Below are positions 54,263 to 62,868 of a stretch of DNA of 64,000 nucleotides, piece by piece. The notes beneath the pieces were generated by a model that was not told the origin of the DNA, searched no databases, and was given only the letters and a program-made list of their open reading frames with translations. Where the stretch lies: positions 1-64,000 of the forward strand of contig CAVPAM010000012.1 of assembly GCA_963701445.1 (NCBI GenBank), given 5' to 3'. The position numbers and the translations under genes are program-made. This stretch comes from CAKZLS01 sp963701445. GTDB lineage: Bacteria; Pseudomonadota; Alphaproteobacteria; Rhodospirillales; Defluviicoccaceae. Each line of letters starts with the position of its first letter. Within the stretch, counting starts at the first letter, position 1.

Positions 54263-55255
54263 TTACTCGACGGCAAGCGCCTTTTCGATCAGGTCCTGGC
54301 CGTTCGGCACCTTCTCGGCGAAGGTCTTGTAAGAGGTATCCTTGGCGATCGCGAGCCACGCCTGGTAATCCTCGGGAGACATGGACACCACCTCGACGCC
54401 GGCCTCCTTGAAGGTATCGATCATCTTCTGATCGAGGTTCATCGCCTGGCCCACGAAGTATTCCTCGGCCTTCTTGCCGGCCGCCATCAACGCGTCCTGC
54501 TGCTCCTTGTTCAGCTTGTCCCAGCTTCGCTTGGACATGAGGATCGGTTCGTACATGAACCAGAGCGCGTTCTCGCCGGGCGCGGTCAGGCATTTGACCT
54601 GCTCGAACAGGCGATACGAGACGAAACTGCCGGAACTGGTGTTGGCGGCATCGAGCACGCCGGTCTGCATTCCGGTGTAAATCTCGGAACTCGGCATGGA
54701 GGACAGCGACGCTCCCGCGCCGGCCAGCATTTCCTCGAAGGCGGGCCCCGCCGCGCGTGTCACCTGTCCCTGGATGGAGTCCGGGTTGGTTATGCAGTTT
54801 TTCTTGGAGGCGAAGGCCCCGGCAAGCCACGCGTCCGCCAACACTACGACGTTCGCGTCGTTGATGCTCTTCTTGATCTCCCGCATGAATTCCGAATTGT
54901 TGAGGCGGTTCGCCCGATCATGGTTGCGCACCAGCCCCGGCATCAGCGTCGCGGAGAATTCCGGATGCCGACCGGAGGCATAGTCGAGCGGAAAGGCCGA
55001 AATGTCGAGCGTGCCCTTGGTCAGCGCGCCCCACTGTTCTTTCGCCTTGTACAGCGATTGCGCCGGATAGATCCTGATGTCGAGGCCGACGTTCGCCTTC
55101 TCGACCTCCCTGGCCAGGATCTGGACCATCTCGTCGCGGGCGTCGCCCTTGTCGCCCGGCCATTGATGCGAGGCCTTGAGGGTTTCGGCTTGGGCCGTTG
55201 CCGTCACGATCAGCATGGCGGCGCCCATCAGAAGCGAATTGCGGAGCGGTTTCAT
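54263..55255 (-). CDS. TRAP transporter substrate-binding protein, DctP family
   Basis: A 330-residue periplasmic solute receptor, first gene of the minus-strand catabolic set. The Sec signal peptide MKPLRNSLLMGAAMLIVTAT is cleaved probably after AQA. Family blocks: LDIRIYPAQSLYKAKEQWGA, SSEIYTGMQTGVLDAANTSS and ENALWFMYEPILMSKRSWDK. The carboxylate-binding arginine is likely in the QGQVTRAAGPAFEEM segment, the usual place. Two cysteines (KNCI and VKCL) may form a disulfide. GGGAGGAACTCC precedes the ATG. It is divergent from the GntR gene. Confidence 0.93.
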   Translation of the reverse strand: MKPLRNSLLMGAAMLIVTATAQAETLKASHQWPGDKGDARDEMVQILAREVEKANVGLDIRIYPAQSLYKAKEQWGALTKGTLDISAFPLDYASGRHPEFSATLMPGLVRNHDRANRLNNSEFMREIKKSINDANVVVLADAWLAGAFASKKNCITNPDSIQGQVTRAAGPAFEEMLAGAGASLSSMPSSEIYTGMQTGVLDAANTSSGSFVSYRLFEQVKCLTAPGENALWFMYEPILMSKRSWDKLNKEQQDALMAAGKKAEEYFVGQAMNLDQKMIDTFKEAGVEVVSMSPEDYQAWLAIAKDTSYKTFAEKVPNGQDLIEKALAVE

Positions 55256-55321
55256 GGAGTTCCTCCCAGTTTCTGCTGCAATACCTACATTGGCCCCTTG
55301 TTAGGGCTCTAACCTGTCAGT

Positions 55322-55390
55322 ATACAATTAAGCAGTCGTATAAATGCAGGTCAAGAACGTTTTGCATACAATGTGTTTGGAAATTGCATA
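55322..55390. promoter_or_regulatory. Divergent control region with repeated ATACAAT half-sites
   Basis: The gap between the dctP and gntR genes holds ATACAAT twice, at 55322-55328 and 55366-55372, 44 bases apart, each flanked by AT-rich sequence (CAGTATACAATTA and TTGCATACAATG). FCD-type GntR regulators often bind near-palindromes of TTGTATACAA type, so these are plausible operator sites. Spacing of four helical turns would allow looping. This is inference from pattern only. Confidence 0.5.
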
Positions 55391-56056
55391 ATGGAAGAGC
55401 GGATCGCGGATCGCCTTCGCAAGGCGCTGGAAGACGAGATCGTGACCGGGCGCCTCGCTCCCGGCGCCCGGCTCGACGAAATGTCGCTGGCGACACGTTT
55501 CGCGGTGTCGCGCACGCCGATCCGTGAGGCACTGAACCAGCTTTCGGCGTCTGGCCTGATCGAGTTGAGGCCGCGCCGGGGAGCGATCGTGACGCCGGTG
55601 ACCACCGAGGATCTCGTGGAGATGTTCGAGACCATGGCCGAAATGGAAGCGGTCTGCGGCCGTCTCGCGACGCGGCGGATGAGTGAAGGTGAACGGGCGG
55701 GCCTGCTTGCCGCCCACCAAGCCTGCGGCGAGGCGGCCGAGACCGGGGATCTGGAGCTCTACTACGAGCGCAACGTTCAGTTCCACCGGGCGATCTGCAT
55801 GGGGAGTCACAACCGGTTCCTCGCCAACGAAGTCCGGCAACTTCGCCGGCGGCTGCGAGCCTACAGGCGGCTCCAACTCCGTGTTCGCGGGCGGATTGCC
55901 GGCTCCTTTGCCGAGCACCAGGCCATTGTCGACGCGATCGTCGCGGGGGACGAGGACGCGGCCGAAGACACCCTCCGCGCCCATATCATGATCCAGGGCG
56001 AGCGGTTCAACGATCTTCTCATGACGGTCGGTTCGTTGCAGAAAGCGGGCGAGTAG
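55391..56056 (+). CDS. GntR-family regulator, FadR/FCD subgroup
   Basis: A 221-residue transcription factor. The N-terminal winged helix-turn-helix has DEIVTGRLAPGARLDEMSLA and RFAVSRTPIREALNQLSASG, the recognition region of the FCD group. The C-terminal all-helical FCD ligand domain has the metal-site residues in ERNVQFHRAICMGSHN (a His and Asp/Asn set) and SFAEHQAIVDAIVAGDEDAA with AHI at the end. It is divergent from the TRAP operon and most likely its ligand-responsive repressor. I use ATG 55391 after TTGGAAATTGC; a GTG six codons earlier is in frame. Confidence 0.93.
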   Translation: MEERIADRLRKALEDEIVTGRLAPGARLDEMSLATRFAVSRTPIREALNQLSASGLIELRPRRGAIVTPVTTEDLVEMFETMAEMEAVCGRLATRRMSEGERAGLLAAHQACGEAAETGDLELYYERNVQFHRAICMGSHNRFLANEVRQLRRRLRAYRRLQLRVRGRIAGSFAEHQAIVDAIVAGDEDAAEDTLRAHIMIQGERFNDLLMTVGSLQKAGE

Positions 56057-56152
56057 TCGGCCTTTAGAGGGACGCGGGCCGCGAGCAGGCCATAAATCCC
56101 GGTCCCGCGAGAACTTGAGCGATGTGAGGGGTGTCTGGAGTACGGTGGAGAG

Positions 56153-56842
56153 ATGTTGAAAACAGCCCTGGTGATCGTTCAACAACAAACCTCCAATCCA
56201 GCGAGGGTGGGGGAGCGCCTGCGCCGGATGGGCTTCGAGCTGGACATCCGGTGTCCCAACGCCGGCGACCGCCTGCCGCCGAGCCTGGACGGCTTCGACG
56301 CCGTGGTCATTTTCGGCGGTCCCATGAGCGCCAACGACGATGGCGCGCTTCCCGGTATTCGCGCCCAGCTTGATTTCCTGCCCGCCGTCTTCGAGGCCGG
56401 AACGCCCACCCTGGGCATCTGCCTGGGCGCGCAACTGATCGCCCGCGCGCTCGGCTCGACCGTGAAGCGGGACCCGGGCGGCCGCGTGGAGGTGGGCTAT
56501 CATCCGATTGTCCCCACGGCCGAGGGGGCGGCGCATTTCGATGGTCCGATGACGGTGTTTCAGTGGCACCGGGAGGGGTTCAACCTGCCGCGAGAGGCCA
56601 CGTGCCTCGCCACGGGGGCGGCGTTCAGAAACCAGGCCTTCAGGTACGGCGATCAGGTGTACGGCGTCCAGTTTCATCCCGAGGTGGTCCGGGAGACCAT
56701 CGATCTCTGGACCACCAAGGCATCGGAGGACTTGGTGCTTCCCGGTGCCCAGTCGCGGGAGGACCAGCTGAGCGATTTCCAACGTCATGACCCGGCGATC
56801 GACCGCTGGCTCAAGACGTTCCTCGACCGGATTTTCGGGTAG
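56153..56842 (+). CDS. Class I glutamine amidotransferase (GATase1) family protein
   Basis: A 229-residue stand-alone amidotransferase-fold protein, similar to GMP-synthase-like predicted amidotransferases. The triad is C90 in GICLGAQLIARAL, H175 and E177 in YGVQFHPEVVR. The oxyanion block is VVIFGGPMSANDDG. No acceptor domain is attached, so it either pairs with another protein or hydrolyses gamma-glutamyl compounds, as PuuD-type members do. It stands alone between the GntR gene and a convergent EamA gene. Confidence 0.88.
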   Translation: MLKTALVIVQQQTSNPARVGERLRRMGFELDIRCPNAGDRLPPSLDGFDAVVIFGGPMSANDDGALPGIRAQLDFLPAVFEAGTPTLGICLGAQLIARALGSTVKRDPGGRVEVGYHPIVPTAEGAAHFDGPMTVFQWHREGFNLPREATCLATGAAFRNQAFRYGDQVYGVQFHPEVVRETIDLWTTKASEDLVLPGAQSREDQLSDFQRHDPAIDRWLKTFLDRIFG

Positions 56843-56848
56843 ATCGTC

Positions 56849-57799
56849 TCAAGCGGGCGGCTTGGAAAGCCGCTCTCGAACCCGCGTTCCGAGCGCTCTT
56901 GCCAGCCTTCCGTCGATGGCCGCGAGGCCGGTTCCGATGAGAGCCATGCCGAGAACCTTTTCGGCACCGGGTCGCTCGCCAAGAACGGCCGCGCCGAGGA
57001 AAATGGAGCTCACCGGGATGAGAAAGGTGACGAGCAACAGGTTGGTCGCTCCCGCCGTCGCCAGGATCCGGAAATAGAGAATATAGGCGAGGGCGGTGGA
57101 CAGCACGGCGAGCCCGATCAAAGCGGCCAACGTCTCCATGCCCGGTATCGGCAAGAACAACGGTCGGTCGACCATAAACGCCAAAGGCGAGAGCAGGATC
57201 GTCGACGCGGTCACCTGTCCGGTCGCCGTCAACAGGGGCGGAACGCCCATGCGCGTGAACCGCCGCCCGTAAATGCCCGCGAGGGCATACGAAAGCGCGG
57301 CCGCCAGGACCGCCGTCTGGGCCATGACGTTGGCGCCGGTCCCTTCCAGCGCCGCCGGTCCCATCATCACCGCGACGCCGGCGAGACCGGCGATCACTCC
57401 CGCGAGGCGCGCTCCGGTCATGCGTTCGTCCGAGGTCAAGACGTGCGCGACGATCACGCTGAACAGCGGCGTGGAGGCGTTGAGAATGGAAGCTAGGCCG
57501 CTGGCGATATGGGTCTGCCCCCAAACGATGAGAGAGAACGGGACGAGGTTGTTGAGAACGCCCATGCCGAAAAACGCGGGCCACAGCCCTTTGGCCGCGG
57601 GCATTCGCAGGCCGACGAGCCCGACCACAAACCACAGGACGGCGGCGGCGAGACCGACGCGGAGGAGGACGATGGTGAAGGGTGGAAGCTCCGCCACGGC
57701 GACGCCCACGAAAAAGAACGAGCCGCCCCAAAGCAGGGACAGCGCCAACAGCATGCTCCATTCAAGAAGCGTCATCGAGGTGTTGATCTTGGTGTTCAC
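56849..57799 (-). CDS. EamA/DMT-superfamily exporter
   Basis: An inner-membrane protein of 316 residues with ten predicted segments in two EamA repeats. The first starts LEWSMLLALSLLWGGSFFFV, and the second near MAQTAVLAAALSYALAGIYG. Other typical blocks are PFTIVLLRVGLAAAVLWFVV and GERPGAEKVLGMALIGTGL. Members export amino acids, metabolites or drugs; the cargo here is unknown. I use the GTG read from 57797-57799, preceded by AGGAATCTCCCGC; the ATG at 57773-57775 eight codons in is the alternative. The much longer frame to 58213 runs antisense into the next gene and is spurious. Confidence 0.88.
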   Translation of the reverse strand: MNTKINTSMTLLEWSMLLALSLLWGGSFFFVGVAVAELPPFTIVLLRVGLAAAVLWFVVGLVGLRMPAAKGLWPAFFGMGVLNNLVPFSLIVWGQTHIASGLASILNASTPLFSVIVAHVLTSDERMTGARLAGVIAGLAGVAVMMGPAALEGTGANVMAQTAVLAAALSYALAGIYGRRFTRMGVPPLLTATGQVTASTILLSPLAFMVDRPLFLPIPGMETLAALIGLAVLSTALAYILYFRILATAGATNLLLVTFLIPVSSIFLGAAVLGERPGAEKVLGMALIGTGLAAIDGRLARALGTRVRERLSKPPA

Positions 57800-58022
57800 G
57801 CGGGAGATTCCTGTCCGATCCCTTGCTCGCTGTTTCGATGGTATGGGAGATCGAGCCGCGCCAGCTATCCGGATGTTGCGATCGAACTTGATGAGCAGGG
57901 GGCGCGCGCCCGGCCGTATTGTTGCGAACGCATTGAGCCAAGGCGCGAATTCGCGAAAAGTTCGCGAAAAACCGGCGGTGAATGAGGCTATCTTGTGAAA
58001 ACATGGGAAACGGCGAGGAACA

Positions 58023-59000
58023 ATGAACCTGGAGACCAGCCCATCTTCTCGGACGCGTTTCGATCGGCCGCCGGGGTGGGCGTGGAAAACCTTTGAGAAC
58101 GCGGCGGGGGCGAAACTTCGATACGGATACAGCGAGCCCGCCGACGGCAGCCGCGGCCGGATCGTCCTGCTCCCGGGGTTCCGGGAGTTCGGCGAGAAAT
58201 ACTTCGAAACCATTCGCGATTTGCTCCACCTCCGCTACGCCGTGTGGCAGCTGGACTGGTATGGCCAAGGGGGTTCGGATCGGCACTTCGACAATCGCCA
58301 GAAGATCGGAGCCGCCAGCCTCGAAAGCGGAGTGTCCGACCTGCGCGGTTTCGTGACCGGGGTCCTGCCCGCCGATCCCCGAATGCCGGTGTTCCTGGTA
58401 TCGCATTCCACCGGCGGCCTCCTGGTTCTTCGTTACCTGCACGACCATCCGGCGACTGTCGCCGCCGCCGTCATGTCCGCGCCGCTGTTCGCGCTGTATA
58501 CCGGTGGGGTTCCCGCAGGGTTGGCGCGCGGCCTTGCCCGCCTCGGGGTCCTCCTTGGGTTCGCGGCGCGTTACGTACCCGGCGCGGGCGATTGGCGGAA
58601 TACGAGCCGCGCTGCCCTGGGAAATCCGCGTACCACCCATGATCCCGAGCGCGGTTCGCTTCAGTATCATTGGATGCAGGCGTATCCGGGGCTGCGCATG
58701 GGCGGCCTCACCTTCGGTTGGCTCGACGCGGCGTTTCGCTTGACGGCCGAGAGCACACGAGCGTCCTATCTGCGCGCCGTGTCGACCCCCATCCTTATTG
58801 GTTCCGCGGGCGAGGACACATTGGTGCGGTCCGACGCGCATCGCCGCGCGGCCGCGTTTCTCCCCAACGCGGAGCTGGTTTCATTCCCGCGAGCGCGCCA
58901 TGAACTGTTCATGGAAGGCGACGGCGTTCGCGACCGCTGGCTCGCGGAAATCGATCGATTCCTCGATGCCCAAATCAGCCGCCGCGAGGGCCCGCATTGA
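58023..59000 (+). CDS. Alpha/beta hydrolase, lysophospholipase/monoglyceride-lipase-like
   Basis: A 325-residue hydrolase. The oxyanion block is IVLLPGFREFGEKYFETIRD, and WQLDWYGQGGSDRH follows as in PldB-type enzymes. The nucleophile is S129 in LVSHSTGGLLVLRYL, where Ser replaces the first Gly of GxSxG. The acid is probably the Asp of GSAGEDTLVRSDAH, and the base the His of PRARHELFMEGDGVRDRW. No signal peptide, so cytoplasmic. GAGGAACA precedes the ATG. Its 3' end overlaps the convergent GGDEF gene by 26 bases. Confidence 0.9.
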   Translation: MNLETSPSSRTRFDRPPGWAWKTFENAAGAKLRYGYSEPADGSRGRIVLLPGFREFGEKYFETIRDLLHLRYAVWQLDWYGQGGSDRHFDNRQKIGAASLESGVSDLRGFVTGVLPADPRMPVFLVSHSTGGLLVLRYLHDHPATVAAAVMSAPLFALYTGGVPAGLARGLARLGVLLGFAARYVPGAGDWRNTSRAALGNPRTTHDPERGSLQYHWMQAYPGLRMGGLTFGWLDAAFRLTAESTRASYLRAVSTPILIGSAGEDTLVRSDAHRRAAAFLPNAELVSFPRARHELFMEGDGVRDRWLAEIDRFLDAQISRREGPH

Positions 59001-59973
59001 CGCCCACCATGAGATTGCGGCCGTCGAACTTGGCCTGATAAAGCGCCTTGTCGGCGCGCGACAGCGCGCCCTGGATGGTCTCGGCGCCGATGCGGCACGA
59101 CGTTACGCCAATGCTGATGGTGAACGAGATCTCATCGCCGTTCACGGTCACGCGACGCTCGCTCGCGAGCATTCGCAGGCGGTCGGCGATGGCTTCGGCC
59201 TGATCCAGCCGGGTATGGGGCATCAGAATCGCGAATTCCTCGCCACCATACCGGCATACCGTATCGGCCGCGCGAAGCGCTTCGGTGCACAGTTCGGCCA
59301 CGGCCCGCAGGACTGCATCGCCGGCATCGTGGCCGTGGCGGTCGTTGATGCGCTTGAACCAGTCGATATCGAACAGAGCCACGGAGATATCGTGGCGATA
59401 ACGGAGCGCCCGCCGGTACTCCTGCTCGCACAAGTCCGTGAAGTGACGCCGGTTGGGGAGCGCGGTCAACGGATCGATGGAGGCGAGGCGGCGAAGGTTC
59501 ATTTCGTCCATGGCGATGGACGCGAGATCCCGGAGCATTGCCTCTTGCTCGTCATCGATTTGCCGGGGGGCGGTATCGATCACGCACAGCGTGCCCAGAG
59601 TGTGTCCGGCGCCGTCGCTGAGCGGCGCGCCGGCATAAAACCGGATCTTCGGATCCTCGGTCACGAGCGGGTTTTTGGCGAACCTCAGGTCGAGGGATGC
59701 GTCGGGAATCACCATCACGTCCCGCTCGCATATGGCGTGAGCACAGAACGCAACTTCCCGGGGCGTTTCCTCGGTGTCCAAACCGTGACGCGATTTGAAC
59801 CACTGACGCTCCTTGTCCACCAGCGAGACAAGGGCGATGGGCATTTTCAGGATCCGGCTCGCGAGACGCGTGATACGGTCGAAAGCTTCGTCGGCGGGCG
59901 TGTCGAGAATTTGGTAATTGTGGAGAGCGGCCAGTCTTTCGGCCTCGTTTTCCGGTTGTGGCGGTCGTCCCAT
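58975..59973 (-). CDS. GAF-GGDEF diguanylate cyclase
   Basis: A 332-residue soluble enzyme that makes cyclic di-GMP. The N-terminal GAF domain (about residues 25-155) has ASRILKMPIALVSLVDKERQ, FCAHAICERDVMVIPDAS and FYAGAPLSD, the standard form in many proteobacteria. The GGDEF domain starts at SIDPLTALPNRRHFTD and has the active-site RYGGEEF at 241-247. The inhibitory I-site RAAD is at 234-237, five residues before GGEEF, so product feedback is expected. No membrane segment. I start at ATG read from 59971-59973; a TTG two codons upstream is possible. Confidence 0.93.
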   Translation of the reverse strand: MGRPPQPENEAERLAALHNYQILDTPADEAFDRITRLASRILKMPIALVSLVDKERQWFKSRHGLDTEETPREVAFCAHAICERDVMVIPDASLDLRFAKNPLVTEDPKIRFYAGAPLSDGAGHTLGTLCVIDTAPRQIDDEQEAMLRDLASIAMDEMNLRRLASIDPLTALPNRRHFTDLCEQEYRRALRYRHDISVALFDIDWFKRINDRHGHDAGDAVLRAVAELCTEALRAADTVCRYGGEEFAILMPHTRLDQAEAIADRLRMLASERRVTVNGDEISFTISIGVTSCRIGAETIQGALSRADKALYQAKFDGRNLMVGVNAGPRGG

Positions 59974-60302
59974 TGGCAATTCAGCTCTGCTTCCAGTCGA
60001 AGGGGGAGAAGAAAAATCCTAAGGCCCGCTAAAATATAGGAATAATAACCTTATTTTTCAAGGAATTTAGATGCCCTGCCTAAGATTCATTACTCTTTAT
60101 GTGAAAAATCCAATGATAATAATGGCCTAGGAAATGGATGCGCCCCACCGCGCTCCTCGGCACTGTCCACCATCGGTCCCGGTGAACACGGCGTTGCGAG
60201 CCGGGCAGGGCTACGATTTTGGGACGGGCGGTGGAATAAAGCCGCGAGTTCGAACGCGGGAGCGACGAGTTAGGGTTGCCAGCCCGCTGCCCGACGCGGG
60301 GC
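59974..60302. other. Gene-free stretch between two minus-strand genes
   Basis: I see no gene. The part near 60020-60130 is AT-rich (TAAAATATAGGAATAATAAC) and likely holds the promoter of the GGDEF gene. CCGCG (60242-60246) and CGCGG (60255-60259) can form a small hairpin on the minus transcript, followed by CTTTATT, a weak terminator candidate for the gene at 60303. The motif AGTTCGAAC resembles a tRNA T-arm, but no tRNA can be built around it. Confidence 0.4.
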
Positions 60303-60848
60303 TCAGGGAAGGGTGTATTTGAGCGCCGGCCAGTACAGGATGCCCGTGGTGGTTCGCTCGATGGCCTGTCCGGAGGCGTCGGCGGCAATGTTTCCGATTT
60401 CGCTTCTCAGCACGACGGGCCCGCCGCCCGTGACCCCCTCGAACCGCCCGGTGCCGCCGGTCAGCGTGAAGTCGCCCTTGCAGCCGATGAGATGGCGGCC
60501 CTCGCATATCCAGTCGGCGAACACCTTATCCCCGTCGCTGGTGGTCCAGGCACACCGGCCCTTCGCGGTTTGCTTCCCGTCGTCGAGCGAGATCTCGGCC
60601 ACGGCGGGACAGATGATGGTGCCGGAACGGAGCGGGCCATGATCAGTCTGGATGTAGACGACGCCGTTGAGGCTGGCGACCATCATCGACGGGTTGGGTC
60701 CCATGGGGACCAGCGTGCCTTCGCCCTGCCAGGTGGCGAAGGCCTCGATGGTGGTTTCCTCGGCCGCATGACCGACCGAAGCGAAGCCGAGACCGGTTAT
60801 CCCGGCCAGTGTGGCGGCCATGAGCCGCGAAGCGAGTGCCTGCTTCAT
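60303..60848 (-). CDS. Secreted protein of unknown function
   Basis: A 181-residue exported protein. The signal peptide covers about residues 1-29 (LMAATLAGITGLGFASVGHA then AEE). The mature part alternates short strands, and has the cysteines TIICPAVAEI, GRCAWTT, WICEGRHLIGCKGDFTLTGG, which could form two disulfides. TGGTGRFEGVTGGGP looks like a beta-barrel turn seen in dirigent/AOC-type and related periplasmic folds. I do not recognise a named family. The ATG at 60846-60848 follows AGAATTAGAATGAA-like weak purines. It lies 32 bases after another secreted-protein gene on the same strand. Confidence 0.75.
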   Translation of the reverse strand: MKQALASRLMAATLAGITGLGFASVGHAAEETTIEAFATWQGEGTLVPMGPNPSMMVASLNGVVYIQTDHGPLRSGTIICPAVAEISLDDGKQTAKGRCAWTTSDGDKVFADWICEGRHLIGCKGDFTLTGGTGRFEGVTGGGPVVLRSEIGNIAADASGQAIERTTTGILYWPALKYTLP

Positions 60849-60880
60849 TCTAATTCTCCAATGCGTTTGCGGCCGCGTTC

Positions 60881-61381
60881 TCAATCGAGATCGATGTAGA
60901 CGGCGTCTCCGCCCAGCGACAGGGCCAGTCCCTCGCGCGTCGACGCCAGTTTCATGTAGACTCCCTTTTGATTTTGCAGCCAAAGAGTACCGCCTCCGAC
61001 GTCTGCCGCCGCGTAACCGGTGCGTCCCTGGACATAGGCACCCTCGAAATCGGAGAGAGTCTTCAGATTATAGACCGTTCCGTGGGCGTTGATCTTGGAG
61101 ACGCCAAATCCGCCTATTCCAAGGCCACCGATCGTGAAGCCGTATGTCTTTCCTTCGAAGGTCAGCGTCCCTCCGCCGAGATTTCCGCTGCCGATGAAGG
61201 CTACCTGATACTGCTCGATGGAAACCGTCCCTGAATTGACGAGGTCGTCCGCCCATGCTCCCGCCACGAGGCTGGTCGCGGTCATGACCGCCGCGACCGC
61301 CAGAAGAACTCCGCGCCGCCAATTCAGCCATCTTTGGGGGCGACAGCGGCCTCCCTGTTTTCCACGCATCGCATTGTTCAT
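60881..61381 (-). CDS. Secreted conserved protein of unknown function
   Basis: A 166-residue protein. After a basic start (MRGKQGGRCRPQRWLNWRRG) comes a hydrophobic signal segment GVLLAVAAVMTATSLVAGAW ending near WADD. The mature part reads GTLTFEGKTYGFTIGGLGIG, GAYVQGRTGYAAADVGGGTL, and ends SLGGDAVYIDLD. Strongly glycine-rich beta repeats suggest a small beta sandwich or barrel. I recall similar sequences as uncharacterised proteins in alphaproteobacteria but cannot name the family. I use the ATG read from 61379-61381 (AGGATAACC upstream); ATG 61369 is the alternative. Probably co-transcribed with the secreted-protein gene downstream. Confidence 0.75.
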   Translation of the reverse strand: MNNAMRGKQGGRCRPQRWLNWRRGVLLAVAAVMTATSLVAGAWADDLVNSGTVSIEQYQVAFIGSGNLGGGTLTFEGKTYGFTIGGLGIGGFGVSKINAHGTVYNLKTLSDFEGAYVQGRTGYAAADVGGGTLWLQNQKGVYMKLASTREGLALSLGGDAVYIDLD

Positions 61382-61848
61382 CACAACGGTTATCCTATCC
61401 GCACGCCAAATTATAAAGCCCATTCGGCCTGCAATGGCCGCGCGCCGATCATAGAAAGCTTGGAGATCGCTGGAAAGCGCCGTTTCGTGGCCGTGACCGG
61501 GGCGGTCCGATCGGGCAAGTCGCGGGCACGAGAAACCCGCAGAAAAAGAGGTGCAGCCGAATACCCCGCTCCCCTCTCCCAAGTACCGGGGCATGAAGAG
61601 AAAGCGAACGCAAACGCCTGACAACTCAGCATGGGCTTCAGACTCTTCGCCTGTTACACCCATGTCGCTGCTTGCTGGTCAATAGTGTCAGGAGAATGGC
61701 TCAGGATCACGGAAAAAGACACGAATTTTGATGGAGATTCCTCCTGGTTCGCCGATTGGAGGGTTGCGGCCGTTGCGGCGCGGGCACTGGAATCCCGATC
61801 GTGATCTGTCTATTCTTCGACGCGCGAGCGGCAAACGGAGGGCAAAGC
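61382..61848. other. Gene-free divergent region
   Basis: No convincing gene is seen between the secreted-protein gene and the dehydrogenase gene. Open frames here are short and not protein-like. It must hold the two divergent promoters; I see no clear paired boxes. GGAGGGC at 61838-61844 is the ribosome site of the next gene. Confidence 0.4.
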
Positions 61849-62859
61849 ATGGAGGTCTGGGAACTCAAGGATGCCTTCGGGCCGGAGCATCTGAGGAAGG
61901 GCGAGCGGCCGGAACCCGTTCCCGGTCCGAACCAGGTCGTGGTGAGGATGCGGGCGGCATCGCTGAACTATCGCGACACCTTGATCGTCCGCGGCGGCTA
62001 CGGACCTCGGGTGAAGGTGCCGCTGATCCCCGTTTCCGACGGGATGGGCGAGGTGGTGGCGGTGGGCCAGGACGTCGGCCGGGTGTCCGTCGGCGATCGC
62101 GTCGCGCCCGCCTATTTCCAGTCCTGGATCGGCGGTCAACCTGCGCCCGAGAAGTTCGCGGGATCGCTCGGCGGTCCCATCGACGGCGTGCTGGCCCGGT
62201 TCATGTGCTTGAACGAGCAAGGCGTCAGCCGCGTTCCCGATCACCTGAGCGACGAGGAGGCGGCGTGCCTTCCGTGCGCCGCGCTGACCGCATGGAGCGC
62301 CGTCATCACCCAGGGCCGGGTGGGCCCTGGGGACACCGTGCTGGTCCAGGGCACGGGCGGGGTGGCCCTGTTCGCGCTGCAGTTCGCCAAGATGGCCGGC
62401 GCCCGGGTGATCCTGACGTCGTCGCGGGACGACAAGCTCGCGCGCGGGCGCCAGCTCGGGGCCGACGAGATCATCAATTACCGGACCACTCCGGAGTGGG
62501 ACCGGGTGGTCAAGGACATGACCGGTGGCGAGGGGTGCGATCACGTGGTCGAGCTGGGCGGCGCCGGAACGCTGGAGCGCTCCATCCGCGCGGCCCGTCT
62601 CGGTGGCGCGGTGAGCCTGATCGGGGTGCTGTCGGGCGCCAAGGCGGAGATGCCGCTGCCGCTGGTCGTGATGCGGAACCTGCGGCTTCAGGGTGTGACG
62701 GTGGGCTCGCGCGACGGCTTCGAGGCCATGTGCCGGGCCATCGGCCGGCACCACCTGCGGCCGGTGGTGGACCGGGTTTTCGGGTTCGACGACGTGCCGG
62801 CGGCCTTCGCGCATCTCGAGGGCGGCCACCATATGGGAAAGGTGTGTATCCGGATTTGA
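61849..62859 (+). CDS. MDR-family NAD(P)-dependent alcohol dehydrogenase / quinone oxidoreductase
   Basis: A 336-residue medium-chain reductase. The N-terminal GroES-like domain has MRAASLNYRDTLIVRGGYGP and VPLIPVSDGMGEVVAVGQDV. The structural and catalytic zinc cysteines are lacking at the usual sites, as in the quinone-oxidoreductase branch. The nucleotide-binding domain has DTVLVQGTGGVALFALQFAK with GTGGVA, and SLIGVLSG. The end GGHHMGKVCIRI is typical. Substrate unknown. I use ATG 61849 after GGAGGGCAAAGC; the longer frame is non-conserved. Confidence 0.9.
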   Translation: MEVWELKDAFGPEHLRKGERPEPVPGPNQVVVRMRAASLNYRDTLIVRGGYGPRVKVPLIPVSDGMGEVVAVGQDVGRVSVGDRVAPAYFQSWIGGQPAPEKFAGSLGGPIDGVLARFMCLNEQGVSRVPDHLSDEEAACLPCAALTAWSAVITQGRVGPGDTVLVQGTGGVALFALQFAKMAGARVILTSSRDDKLARGRQLGADEIINYRTTPEWDRVVKDMTGGEGCDHVVELGGAGTLERSIRAARLGGAVSLIGVLSGAKAEMPLPLVVMRNLRLQGVTVGSRDGFEAMCRAIGRHHLRPVVDRVFGFDDVPAAFAHLEGGHHMGKVCIRI

Positions 62860-62868
62860 ACGTACCCG

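Noticed and set aside
56849..58213. 454-codon version of the EamA gene
   Set aside because: The extra N-terminus is antisense to the alpha/beta hydrolase gene and lacks hydrophobic segments. A start with a ribosome site exists at 57799.
60236..60262. Possible tRNA fragment (AGTTCGAAC in a GC-rich context)
   Set aside because: No acceptor, anticodon or D arm can be paired around it. I treat it as a weak hairpin.
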